Under the pieces are notes generated by a model, which did not search any database, was not told the DNA's origin, and saw nothing but the letters and a program-made list of their open reading frames with translations. Positions 26,526-34,571 of a stretch of DNA of 64,000 nt are shown piece after piece (within the stretch, counting starts at the first letter, position 1; each line of letters starts with the position of its first letter). The position numbers and the translations under genes are program-made. Source of the DNA: Cohnella sp. WQ 127256 (GTDB taxonomy: Bacteria > Bacillota > Bacilli > Paenibacillales > Paenibacillaceae); the NCBI RefSeq assembly GCF_024519285.1, contig NZ_JAMZCY010000006.1:62001-126000 (forward strand). Reading direction: 5' to 3'.

Positions 26526-28086
26526 GAGTAATGGAATCTGCTTCCAGTGTGAAGCTGACCTCGAACATCCGGTTCCATGGGAGCTGAATATCTCGAATCC
26601 GCATTCGTTCGGGGTGTAAATCTGCTGCATTCCGTGCTAAGAATAGCTTCAACTTATCGTTAATCAAATCGATTACCGCATCTTGTATGTGAGAGATATG
26701 GAAGTAGCTACCACCTAAGGCTTCTAGATTGTTCTTGACGATATCGGTACGGACGACCGCTTGGTAGCCCCAATCTTCGATTAACCGAGACCAATAGAAT
26801 AGCTTGCTTTGGTGTTCCCTGCCTTCAATGGGCTGAAGATCGGAACGCCGGTAGTAAGACTCTACAATGGCGTGGGCTATGACTGTGCCAAGCGTATTAC
26901 CTGATGTATTCCAGCCAGCATAAGCGGACAAGTGAGGCAGAAGTCCCGAATCGGACACGAGATTCATGAGCGATTCATCGCCTCCGTTGCAGGTAGCGAC
27001 ATCGGCTAGGGCTATCAGCTTACCTTTGTCGGAATAAGCGCGGATGGCCCCTACGAATTCACGCAATCCGACCTCGGAGAAGTAGGAGGAATGTCGTTTC
27101 TCATACTCGGAATCCGTCTCCGCCATCTCATGGGCGCCGATGGGCGGGGAATTGACCATCAGCACGACATCGGCTTCGGCCGAGCCGTCGCAGATGAAGG
27201 CGCCAGCTGCGGTTAAATGCGACTTGAGGCTCTCGCCGAGGGAGCGATCCTCGTATTTGGGAAGGATGAACGGACCGTTCGTCGATGCGTGTCGGATGAA
27301 TACTTCGGGACGATATTCTTTTAATTCGCAGAAAACGCGAGAGAATAGCGTGCATCCAATTTCGTCAGCACCGGGGTACATATGAACGCGGTTCATCAAT
27401 CGTTCCCGTTCAATAATCTGAAGCAGCTTGCGCTGCTCTTGCGAGGTGTATCCGTACTTGGCGTTATCATCCAATGGGATGATCAGGAAGTCGATAACAC
27501 CATCGCGCACGAGATCGATGGACAAGCGATTAACGGAGGCGTTCGTCTGTCTACGCCCTATGAACTCATCACGGACTTCTTGGGGGAGCCGTTGCGCGAT
27601 GCTTTCGCTCTCCGCCCGTTCCTCCTCCGTCCATCCATCTCGTTGCAGCTTGTCTTGCAACCAGCCATTACGCGCAAGCTCTGCACCGTACTCCGCGTAG
27701 TAGTCGGGCTCCTCTTCGCTGCTGCTATACGCGGGCGCCCGCATAATAAGATTGAATGCGTATACACGAAGCTGGGGATTGATTCGCTTGCATTCGGCAA
27801 TCGTCCGAAGGCGTTCGGCGCATTGCTCGAAACTCCAGGAATGGAGCCGGGACGGTACGATACCGCCATAGACGATCATGTCGATAGACAGAATCAACCT
27901 ATCGGCCGTTGAAGCATGCTCGATCAGCCAAGAGCATAGCTTAGTCGTATCGGCAGGCTGTTTCTTGTTGCCGAGTAGCTCCGAAGGCGGAGAGATCATG
28001 TGGAGATCGGTAGCGGCCGCTATCTGAACCGGATAACCGGCGTTGCAAGGTCGTTCATCTAATGGAACGTAAACAATAGCGGACAT
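26518..28086 (-). CDS. DUF4127 family protein in amino-sugar locus
   Basis: About 522 residues, soluble, without signal peptide. It begins IVYVPLDERPCNAGYP and contains LILSIDMIVYGGIVPSR, RVYAFNLIMRAPAYSS, IIPLDDNAKYGYTSQEQRKL, MYPGADEIGCTLFSR and a DVATCNGGDESLMNLV segment. This agrees with the DUF4127 family, common in Paenibacillus and without an assigned biochemical role. Conserved Asp, Glu, Arg and Asn clusters suggest an enzyme. ATG at 28086 follows AGGAGG. It is divergent from nanE across a palindrome, so it is probably co-regulated with amino-sugar uptake. A role in processing an imported ManNAc-containing compound is inference. Confidence 0.85.
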   Translation of the reverse strand: MSAIVYVPLDERPCNAGYPVQIAAATDLHMISPPSELLGNKKQPADTTKLCSWLIEHASTADRLILSIDMIVYGGIVPSRLHSWSFEQCAERLRTIAECKRINPQLRVYAFNLIMRAPAYSSSEEEPDYYAEYGAELARNGWLQDKLQRDGWTEEERAESESIAQRLPQEVRDEFIGRRQTNASVNRLSIDLVRDGVIDFLIIPLDDNAKYGYTSQEQRKLLQIIERERLMNRVHMYPGADEIGCTLFSRVFCELKEYRPEVFIRHASTNGPFILPKYEDRSLGESLKSHLTAAGAFICDGSAEADVVLMVNSPPIGAHEMAETDSEYEKRHSSYFSEVGLREFVGAIRAYSDKGKLIALADVATCNGGDESLMNLVSDSGLLPHLSAYAGWNTSGNTLGTVIAHAIVESYYRRSDLQPIEGREHQSKLFYWSRLIEDWGYQAVVRTDIVKNNLEALGGSYFHISHIQDAVIDLINDKLKLFLARNAADLHPERMRIRDIQLPWNRMFEVSFTLEADSITQK

Positions 28087-28144
28087 GTAAAAGCCTCCTG
28101 TGTGGTTATATAAATAATGAGCCAATTATAACATAGGTTTTGGA

Positions 28145-28192
28145 GAATAAATCTGCTTTATTTTTTAAAATAAAAAATATCTTTATTTATTC
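28145..28192. promoter_or_regulatory. AT-rich nested palindrome in DUF4127-nanE divergent region
   Basis: Outer arms GAATAAAT (28145-28152) and ATTTATTC (28185-28192); inner perfect arms TTTATTTT (28157-28164) and AAAATAAA (28167-28174). It lies between two divergent starts, and a TATAAT at 28205-28210 follows for nanE. It is a good candidate operator for the RpiR-type regulator. AT-rich chance pairing is the main caveat. Confidence 0.5.
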
Positions 28193-28275
28193 GAAAACTG
28201 TTGATATAATGAGCCCATCACAGATCAATAGCGATTCAACAAATCGTGAGCAAACTCAGGATAACAGGTGATGGA

Positions 28276-28986
28276 ATGACTCAGAATTTAATTGCACAGT
28301 TGGCGCAAAACATTATTGTCTCTTGTCAGGCGCTGGAGGATGAACCGCTCTACGGACCTGAGTATATGGCTGCCATGGCCGTAGCCGCACAAGAGGGAGG
28401 GGCTATCGCGATTCGGGCGAATACCCCGCAGGATGTTCGAGCGATCAAGCGGAGATGCAAGCTTCCGATTATCGGACTCTACAAGAAGGACTATCCGGAT
28501 TCGGCTGTGTATATCACTCCGACGATTCGTGAAGTCCGGGAGATTGCAGAGGCCGGAGCGGAATTCGTTGCTATTGACGCGACTTCGTTGACAAGGCCGG
28601 GTGGAGAAGAGCTTGAGCACTTCGTACAGTCTATTAGAGAACAATGTCCGGGAGTACTTATTGTTGCGGACGTGTCAACTTACGACGAGGGCGTAACTGC
28701 GATGAAGCTTGGCGTCGATCTTGTGTCGACGACTATGTCCGGTTATACACCGCACAGTCTGTCTAATGATGGACCAGACATTGAACTTGTTCGTCGCTTA
28801 TCCGCATTAGGTGACGTTCCCGTATTAGCGGAAGGACGAATATGGACTCCTTCTGAAGCCGCGGAGTGTTTGAAGGTGGGGGCGTATGCCGTCGTCGTCG
28901 GAACGGCGATTACGCGACCTCAGGATATCACGCGCAGATTCGCGAGTGCGATTCGGGAAGCGGCCCGTCAAGAACAAACTTCTTAA
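28276..28986 (+). CDS. nanE: N-acetylmannosamine-6-phosphate 2-epimerase
   Basis: About 236 residues, TIM barrel. It converts ManNAc-6-P to GlcNAc-6-P. Family motifs are IIVSCQALEDEPLYGPEYMA at the N-terminus, GLYKKDYPDSAVYITPT, AEAGAEFVAIDAT, LIVADVSTYDEGVTA, TTMSGYTPHS and PVLAEGRIWTP with GTAITRP at the end. ATG at 28276 after GGTGAT is preferred to GTG at 28246, which has no ribosome site. It lies ahead of the sugar ABC operon, from which it is separated by 252 bases. No sialic acid lyase gene is present in the window. Confidence 0.93.
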   Translation: MTQNLIAQLAQNIIVSCQALEDEPLYGPEYMAAMAVAAQEGGAIAIRANTPQDVRAIKRRCKLPIIGLYKKDYPDSAVYITPTIREVREIAEAGAEFVAIDATSLTRPGGEELEHFVQSIREQCPGVLIVADVSTYDEGVTAMKLGVDLVSTTMSGYTPHSLSNDGPDIELVRRLSALGDVPVLAEGRIWTPSEAAECLKVGAYAVVVGTAITRPQDITRRFASAIREAARQEQTS

Positions 28987-29040
28987 GTGACTTGGCAGAC
29001 GACTGCTAACGTAGAGTTATCTGCCATTGCAGCAAACGAT

Positions 29041-29093
29041 AAAATGTAAGGGTTATCATGACATTTTATGGTGGAATAATTTTTTTAATTATT
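29041..29093. promoter_or_regulatory. Inverted repeats upstream of sugar-binding lipoprotein
   Basis: AATAATT (29075-29081) and AATTATT (29087-29093) form an AT-rich palindrome similar in style to the one before nanE. AAAATGT (29041) and ACATTTT (29061) form another pair just upstream. A TTGACA at 29136-29141 could be a -35 element but no good -10 follows. Operator or terminator function is uncertain. Confidence 0.35.
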
Positions 29094-29238
29094 TTTCAAA
29101 AAAGATATATCATTTTTATTAATATGTGAGTTATATTGACATTAATGAATGTGGATTAGTTTAGGGGGGTGTTGAAGGGGAGGTTCGCAAGGGTTTGTGT
29201 TAGATAAAATAACATAAAGAGGCGAGGGTGAAGAAAGT

Positions 29239-30585
29239 ATGCGAGCAAAGAACAGTAAAAAAGCGGCGAGTATGTTAGTTACGGTGATGTTATTGTCTAC
29301 GGTGTTAGCGGCGTGTGGCGGCAACAATGGCAACAAGGAAGGTGGCGCCAGCAGTTCACCGGCTGCATCCGCGAACGAATCCTCGAAGCCGGTAGGCGAG
29401 AAGTCTAAAGTATCCGTATGGTACTTGTGGGGTGGAGCCGAAGGCGAAGCGCTTGAGCAAATCATTAAGGACTTCAACGCAAGCCAAGATAAATACTTGG
29501 TGGAAGGGCTGTCCGTGCCAGACGAGCAGAAAATTAAGGTTGCGATTGCCGGTGGCAAAGGCCCCGATCTTACGGACTCATTCGATTTCGTTGTTCCCCA
29601 GTATGCACAACAAGGGATAGCGTTGCCGCTTGACGATCTGATTGCTAGGGATGGATACGACGTGTCGGACTTCGTGCCGGCCGCTCTCGCTTCTGGTAAC
29701 TTTGATGGCAAGCAATACGCGCTACCGCTTAACGTTAACTTCTCTGTTATGTACTACAATAAGAAGCTGCTAGCCGATGCGGGATTTACGGAACCGCCGA
29801 AGACTAGTGCGGAGCTATACGATGTCATGGTCAAGACGACGAAGGTGAACAGCAACGGAACGATAGATGTGCTGGGCTCTCCGTCCTATCCTTCAGAGGC
29901 TTATTTATTCAATGCACTCGCATACGGTTTTGGATCTACTTACGTGAATGAAGATGCTTCTGCCCTTACCTTTAACAACGAAGGTACCCTAGCGGCGATG
30001 AATATGATCCGTGATTACAATACGAAGTTCGGCGTAGACAACATCCGTCAGATTCAAGCGTCTGGCAAATGGTTGGATCCTACTGATCCGTTCCTGATTG
30101 GTAAGCAGGCGATCCGCTTCGACGGTCCTTGGCTTTCTGCCACGATCAAGAGCAAGCAAATTGATGTCGACTATGGCATTGCGGCCCTTCCGTATCTGGA
30201 AGGCAAGCCAGAAACGGCGGGTAGCGGGATTACTGGAAGCTCGATCTTCTACATCGCTAAGACGTCCAAGAACGTAGATGGCGCTTGGGAATTCATGAAA
30301 TACCTCTACTCCGCAGAGCCTTTGGCGAAGTTCTTATCCCTTATGGGTAACGTTCCAGCTACCAAGAGTGCAATGTCTAGCCCGGCGATGAAGGATATGG
30401 TTGATTCGGATCAAGTCATTCCGTTGACTATGAGCCCGAACTTGAAATCTATTCCGCATTTCGCGAAACGTAGCGATTTCGACAAGGCGCTTGCAGAGCA
30501 ACTGGAGCTTATGTACAACTTGAAGAAGACGCCTGAAGAGACGATGAGCAAGCTTGAAGGGGTTCTCTCTGCAACATTAAAATAA
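29239..30585 (+). CDS. Sugar ABC transporter substrate-binding lipoprotein
   Basis: 448 residues, family 1 solute-binding protein. The signal peptide ends at lipobox STVLAAC, followed by a Ser/Gly/Asn linker. The mature part has VSVWYLWGGAEGEALEQIIK, PLNVNFSVMYYNKKLL and KQAIRFDGPWLSATI, typical of MalE/UgpB-like binding proteins for oligosaccharides. It forms an operon with two permeases and two oxidoreductases. No ATPase is encoded, so a shared MsmX-type ATPase is expected. The nearby NanE and ROK kinase suggest an amino-sugar-containing ligand. Confidence 0.92.
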   Translation: MRAKNSKKAASMLVTVMLLSTVLAACGGNNGNKEGGASSSPAASANESSKPVGEKSKVSVWYLWGGAEGEALEQIIKDFNASQDKYLVEGLSVPDEQKIKVAIAGGKGPDLTDSFDFVVPQYAQQGIALPLDDLIARDGYDVSDFVPAALASGNFDGKQYALPLNVNFSVMYYNKKLLADAGFTEPPKTSAELYDVMVKTTKVNSNGTIDVLGSPSYPSEAYLFNALAYGFGSTYVNEDASALTFNNEGTLAAMNMIRDYNTKFGVDNIRQIQASGKWLDPTDPFLIGKQAIRFDGPWLSATIKSKQIDVDYGIAALPYLEGKPETAGSGITGSSIFYIAKTSKNVDGAWEFMKYLYSAEPLAKFLSLMGNVPATKSAMSSPAMKDMVDSDQVIPLTMSPNLKSIPHFAKRSDFDKALAEQLELMYNLKKTPEETMSKLEGVLSATLK

Positions 30586-30620
30586 CCCAATATTCCGAAT
30601 ATCGGAAAGAACAGCTTAGA

Positions 30621-30649
30621 AGTCCCCTTCGTTCTCGGACGGAGGGGCT
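30621..30649 (+). promoter_or_regulatory. Intercistronic hairpin between binding protein and permease genes
   Basis: AG(T)CCCC pairs with GGGGCT around a TTCGTTCTCGG loop, without a T tract. Such hairpins commonly protect the upstream mRNA part or partly terminate, giving more binding protein than permease. Function is inferred from position only. Confidence 0.4.
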
Positions 30650-30677
30650 CTCTACTCCATGAACCGGGGGTGACCGC

Positions 30678-31580
30678 ATGATCAAAAAAGCGACGATTAC
30701 GGGGCTGCTGTTCTCGAGCCCGTTCCTTATCGGCTTCGCGCTGTTTACTTTGTACCCGATCGGAGCCTCGCTCGTGTACAGTTTTACCGATTTCAATATG
30801 TTTAAGTCGCCTACCTGGGTCGGTTTCGATAACTATCGTTGGGTGTTCCAGGAAGATGAAGTCTGGAAAAGCATTCGGAATACGTTGTACATGGTTGCGT
30901 TCGCAACTCCGATCAGCCTGATCGTGGGGCTGTTGCTCGCTCAAATGCTGAATATTAAGGTGCGGGGACAATCGATTTATCGTACCTTGTTCTATATTCC
31001 GTCCATCGTTCCTGCAATCGCCACCTCGCTCGTATGGATGTGGGTGCTTAATCCGAAGAGTGGGCTCATTAATACGGCTCTCGATTATATAGGTATTCGC
31101 GGACCTAACTGGTTGCTCGATCCTGTGTGGACGAAACCGGCACTTATTATGATGGGAGCTTGGGGTGCTGGGGGGACGATGATCATCTTCCTGGCTGCGC
31201 TTCAGGATGTGCCGAGGAGTCTTTACGAATCCGCGGAGATCGATGGCGCGGGTAAAGTCAGAAAGTTCATGAATATCACCTTGCCGACGATATCGCCGAT
31301 TATTTTATTCCAACTAATTATTGGTTTGATTACTTACTTTCAATACTTCGCACAGGCGTTCATGGTCGCGTCCATGTCCAATTCGGGCTCGGTCCAGACG
31401 ATGGCTGGACCGGAGAAATCGTTGCTATTCTATGCGATTCTACTTTACCGGGAAGCATTCGTGGACTTCCGAATGGGACACGCGAGCGCGATGGCGTGGG
31501 TGCTGTTCGTCATAACGTCCGTCGTCACGTATGTAATATTCCGAACTTCGAACAGATGGGTTACTTACGGGGGGGATTGA
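30678..31580 (+). CDS. Sugar ABC transporter permease, MalF/UgpA type
   Basis: 300 residues, six helices. It starts with the usual KATITGLLFSSPFLIGFALF and has the EAA loop YESAEIDGAGKVRKFMNITL that contacts the ATPase. GGGGGTGA precedes the ATG. It ends one base before the second permease starts, so the two are coupled and form the heterodimeric channel for the ligand bound by the lipoprotein upstream. Confidence 0.93.
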   Translation: MIKKATITGLLFSSPFLIGFALFTLYPIGASLVYSFTDFNMFKSPTWVGFDNYRWVFQEDEVWKSIRNTLYMVAFATPISLIVGLLLAQMLNIKVRGQSIYRTLFYIPSIVPAIATSLVWMWVLNPKSGLINTALDYIGIRGPNWLLDPVWTKPALIMMGAWGAGGTMIIFLAALQDVPRSLYESAEIDGAGKVRKFMNITLPTISPIILFQLIIGLITYFQYFAQAFMVASMSNSGSVQTMAGPEKSLLFYAILLYREAFVDFRMGHASAMAWVLFVITSVVTYVIFRTSNRWVTYGGD

Positions 31581-31581
31581 C

Positions 31582-32451
31582 ATGAGTTCAGCAACAAGCG
31601 CCTTCTCCCGTCGTTTCCGTACGGGGGGCCAATATCGACGCTTTTTATCGCATGTGTTATTGACGGCATTCAGCTTTGTGTTCGTGACACCGATTTTGTG
31701 GCTGTTAGTAACATCTATTAAGTCGGACAAGGATTTATACGCCATTCCGCCGGTGTTCTTCCCGAAGCATCCGCGTTGGGAAAATTATGCTGATGTATTT
31801 AAGGTGATCGACTTTCCGGGGATGACATGGAACACCTTTCTCGTGTCGGCCCTGTCTGTTATCGGCGTGCTTATCTCTGCGCCTCTTGTTGCCTACGCCT
31901 GTTCGCACATTGAGTGGAGAGGGAAAAATATCGTATTTGCAATCGTTATTGGTACGCTCTTGCTTCCTTACCAAGTTACAATGATTCCTACTTATATTAT
32001 TTGGGGTAAGCTTGGGCTTATTGGTACGTACGTGCCGCTCGTTCTACCTGCGTTCTTGAGCGCTGGCGCTGGCTATTATATCTTCATGCTCCGGCAATTT
32101 TTCATGACGCTACCGGTATCGCTTGTTCAAGCAGCTAAGATCGACGGTGCGTCGGAGATGCGGATCTACTTACAAATTCTGTTGCCGCTTTGCAAGCCAA
32201 TTATCGCGACGGTTGGGGTCTTGCTATTCCTAGCCACGTGGTCTGATTTCCTCGGGCCTTTGCTCTATCTGAACAATGAGAAAGATTACACTCTGTCCTT
32301 GGGGCTGTACTCGTTCATGCAGACGCACTATATTATGTGGGAGAAGCTGATGGCGGCCGCTGCGATGTTCACTGTGCCGATCATCGTTCTGTTCTTCTTT
32401 GCGCAGAAGCAGCTGATCGAAGGAATTAAGCTAACCGGAATTAAAGGATAA
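31582..32451 (+). CDS. Sugar ABC transporter permease, MalG/UgpE type
   Basis: 289 residues, six helices, with the EAA loop VQAAKIDGASEMRIYLQILL and a terminal KLTGIKG typical of MalG-like subunits. An N-terminal arginine-rich tail is cytoplasmic. It partners with the preceding permease. The next gene starts 27 bases downstream, so the oxidoreductases are probably in the same transcript. Confidence 0.93.
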   Translation: MSSATSAFSRRFRTGGQYRRFLSHVLLTAFSFVFVTPILWLLVTSIKSDKDLYAIPPVFFPKHPRWENYADVFKVIDFPGMTWNTFLVSALSVIGVLISAPLVAYACSHIEWRGKNIVFAIVIGTLLLPYQVTMIPTYIIWGKLGLIGTYVPLVLPAFLSAGAGYYIFMLRQFFMTLPVSLVQAAKIDGASEMRIYLQILLPLCKPIIATVGVLLFLATWSDFLGPLLYLNNEKDYTLSLGLYSFMQTHYIMWEKLMAAAAMFTVPIIVLFFFAQKQLIEGIKLTGIKG

Positions 32452-32478
32452 ACACATACTCGATGGCGGTGAAAATCA

Positions 32479-33540
32479 ATGGGTAAAATCAAGGTAGCTG
32501 TGATTGGCTGTGGTGCAATCGCGAGCAGTCAGCATATTAAGGCTTATAAAGACAATCCGGATGCAGAAATCAAATACCTGTGCGATATTGATTTATCTCG
32601 TGCCGAGGCGGCGGTTGCGGACGTCGGAAGTGGGCAAGCCATAACTGATTACCGGATCATTCTAGAGGATCCTGAGGTCGAAGCGGTGTCCATTTGTACG
32701 CCGAATCATCTGCATGCATCGCTTTCTATCGCATGCTTGCAGGCTGGCAAGAATGTGTTGTGCGAGAAGCCAGCTGCGAGGACGTATGCCGAAGCGCTTG
32801 AGATGCAGAAGGCGCAGCGGGAAAGTGGTAAGGTGCTCAATATCGGCGTTGTAAATCGGTTCAACTCTGGAGTCAATGTCATTAAGGATATGATCGAAGC
32901 GGGAGAGCTGGGCGAGGTCTATCATGTCTATGTTAGTTTCCGTGCGCATCGGTCGATTCCGGGGCTGGGTGGAGCGTTCACGACGAAGGCGATTGCTGGC
33001 GGAGGGGCGCTGATCGATTGGGGAGTACATTTTCTAGATATCGTGATGTATTGCCTTGGTGATCCGTTGCCGAAGACGGTAACCGGGCAAGCTTATAGCA
33101 AGTTGGGCAAGGATATGAGCGATTACACGTACCTTAATATGTGGGCGGGTCCTCCGAAGCTTGATGGGACTTACGATGTAGATGATTTCGTTACGGCTCT
33201 CATCCGGACGGAGGGGCCGACCGTTACGTTGAATGGAGCTTGGGCTCAGAATATCGGGATCGATGAGATGTATATCGATTTCTTGGGTGACAAGTCGGGT
33301 ATCCGTCTTCAGTATGGCAAGGAGTTTCAGTTATTCAGTGCTCGAAACGGCTCTTTGATGGAATCGACTCCGCAATATCGCACAAGCGATATGTTTCAAA
33401 ATGAGATCGACGGTTTCCTTAGTTGTATTCGCACGGGCGAGAAGTTGCCGTCCCATATCGACACGGTTATTCTATCCTCTCGTATTATTCAAGCTATCTA
33501 CGACTCGTCGGATCAACATAAAGAAATGACGTTGGACTAA
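32479..33540 (+). CDS. Gfo/Idh/MocA-family NAD(P)-dependent oxidoreductase
   Basis: 353 residues. Rossmann motif VAVIGCGAIASSQHIKAY, then VSICTPNHLHASLSIACLQA and the catalytic-lysine segment NVLCEKPAART. The C-terminal sheet domain includes GGGALIDWGVHFLDIVMYCL, where the His is a usual active-site residue. Family members act on sugars, inositols or sugar nucleotides. Here it lies directly after the sugar permeases, so oxidation or epimerisation of the imported sugar is the likely task. It is followed by a second, shorter relative. Confidence 0.92.
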   Translation: MGKIKVAVIGCGAIASSQHIKAYKDNPDAEIKYLCDIDLSRAEAAVADVGSGQAITDYRIILEDPEVEAVSICTPNHLHASLSIACLQAGKNVLCEKPAARTYAEALEMQKAQRESGKVLNIGVVNRFNSGVNVIKDMIEAGELGEVYHVYVSFRAHRSIPGLGGAFTTKAIAGGGALIDWGVHFLDIVMYCLGDPLPKTVTGQAYSKLGKDMSDYTYLNMWAGPPKLDGTYDVDDFVTALIRTEGPTVTLNGAWAQNIGIDEMYIDFLGDKSGIRLQYGKEFQLFSARNGSLMESTPQYRTSDMFQNEIDGFLSCIRTGEKLPSHIDTVILSSRIIQAIYDSSDQHKEMTLD

Positions 33541-33552
33541 TCGGAGGGTGTT

Positions 33553-34401
33553 ATGAAAACAATCGGCTTTATTGATTATTACTTGGACGAATGGCATGCA
33601 GATAATCTACCTAGCTGGATCGCGGAAGCGACGAAAGGTGGCATGCAGGTCAATTGCGCATACGGCCTGATTGATTCTCCGAATGGACTCAGTAATGCGG
33701 AGTGGTGCCGCAAGCACGGGATCACGTTGCTAGACTCGATAGAGGCAGTTGTGGAACAAAGCGACTATCTCATCGTACTATCACCAGACCACCCGGAATT
33801 CCATGAACAGTTGGCGGAGTTGCCGCTTAGATCGGGCAAGCCGACGTTTATTGATAAGACGTTCGCGCCGGATCGTGCTGCGGCAATGAGGTTATTCGAA
33901 GTGGCGAGTCGTTCCGGTACGCCGATTTTCTCATCCTCGGCGTTAAGATTCGCATCGGAGTATACTGATGAGCTTCACCGTTCTGGGGGTCGGCGCATCG
34001 ATACGTTGTGCAGCCAAGGGCCGGGTAAATTCAGCAACTATGCGATCCATCAGATCGAACCCATCGTGTCGATCATGGGGGCGGATGCACGGCGGATCCA
34101 ATTTATCGGCACGGAGAGGACGCCTGCGTTGGTCATCGAGTATCCGGATGGCCGCAGGGCGACAATGCATCACTTAGAGGATGCTCCATTCCGGCTGACT
34201 TACCAGTATGAGGCGGGGGCATCCGTGCAAGTGGTGGCGCAGACCGATTTCTTCGCACCGTTCGTCCGTAGTCTTGTTGAATTTTTCCGAACGGGTCAAC
34301 CTCCGGTCAAGCCTACAGAGACGATCGCGGTCATTACCTTGATCGAATATGCGCGCAAGGCCTCTATCTCCCCGGGAGAGTGGCTAGAGTTGCCTGTGTA
34401 G
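33553..34401 (+). CDS. Short Gfo/Idh/MocA-like protein, probably non-canonical
   Basis: 282 residues, distantly related to the preceding oxidoreductase. The N-terminal region (TIGFIDYYLDEWHADNLPSW) lacks a clear GxGxxG nucleotide loop. The segment GKPTFIDKTFAPDRAAAMRL matches the 'EKP' position with DKT, retaining the lysine. The C-terminal part has FSNYAIHQIEPIVSIMG, where the His corresponds to the family's active-site position. It may be a partner subunit of the first oxidoreductase or an enzyme using its cofactor differently. It starts 12 bases after the previous stop, behind GGAGGGTG. Confidence 0.8.
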   Translation: MKTIGFIDYYLDEWHADNLPSWIAEATKGGMQVNCAYGLIDSPNGLSNAEWCRKHGITLLDSIEAVVEQSDYLIVLSPDHPEFHEQLAELPLRSGKPTFIDKTFAPDRAAAMRLFEVASRSGTPIFSSSALRFASEYTDELHRSGGRRIDTLCSQGPGKFSNYAIHQIEPIVSIMGADARRIQFIGTERTPALVIEYPDGRRATMHHLEDAPFRLTYQYEAGASVQVVAQTDFFAPFVRSLVEFFRTGQPPVKPTETIAVITLIEYARKASISPGEWLELPV

Positions 34402-34433
34402 CGACTGTGGGAAGAATGATATGAATGAGATAA

Positions 34434-34474
34434 GCAGAGCGCTTGAGGTTATCCTCGGGGCTCTGTATTTTTTT
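34434..34474 (+). terminator. Terminator of the sugar transport/oxidoreductase operon
   Basis: CAGAGC (34435-34440) pairs with GCTCTG (34460-34465), with inner GAGG/CCTC; ATTTTTTT follows. Confidence 0.85.
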
Positions 34475-34571
34475 GGTAGATGGCGATGGGATGAGTTAAA
34501 ATAAGATTTGAAGGGTTCGAATCTTGTGAGTTATCGAAAGAATATCCTATTGTAATGGGAGAGTCTAGCGT

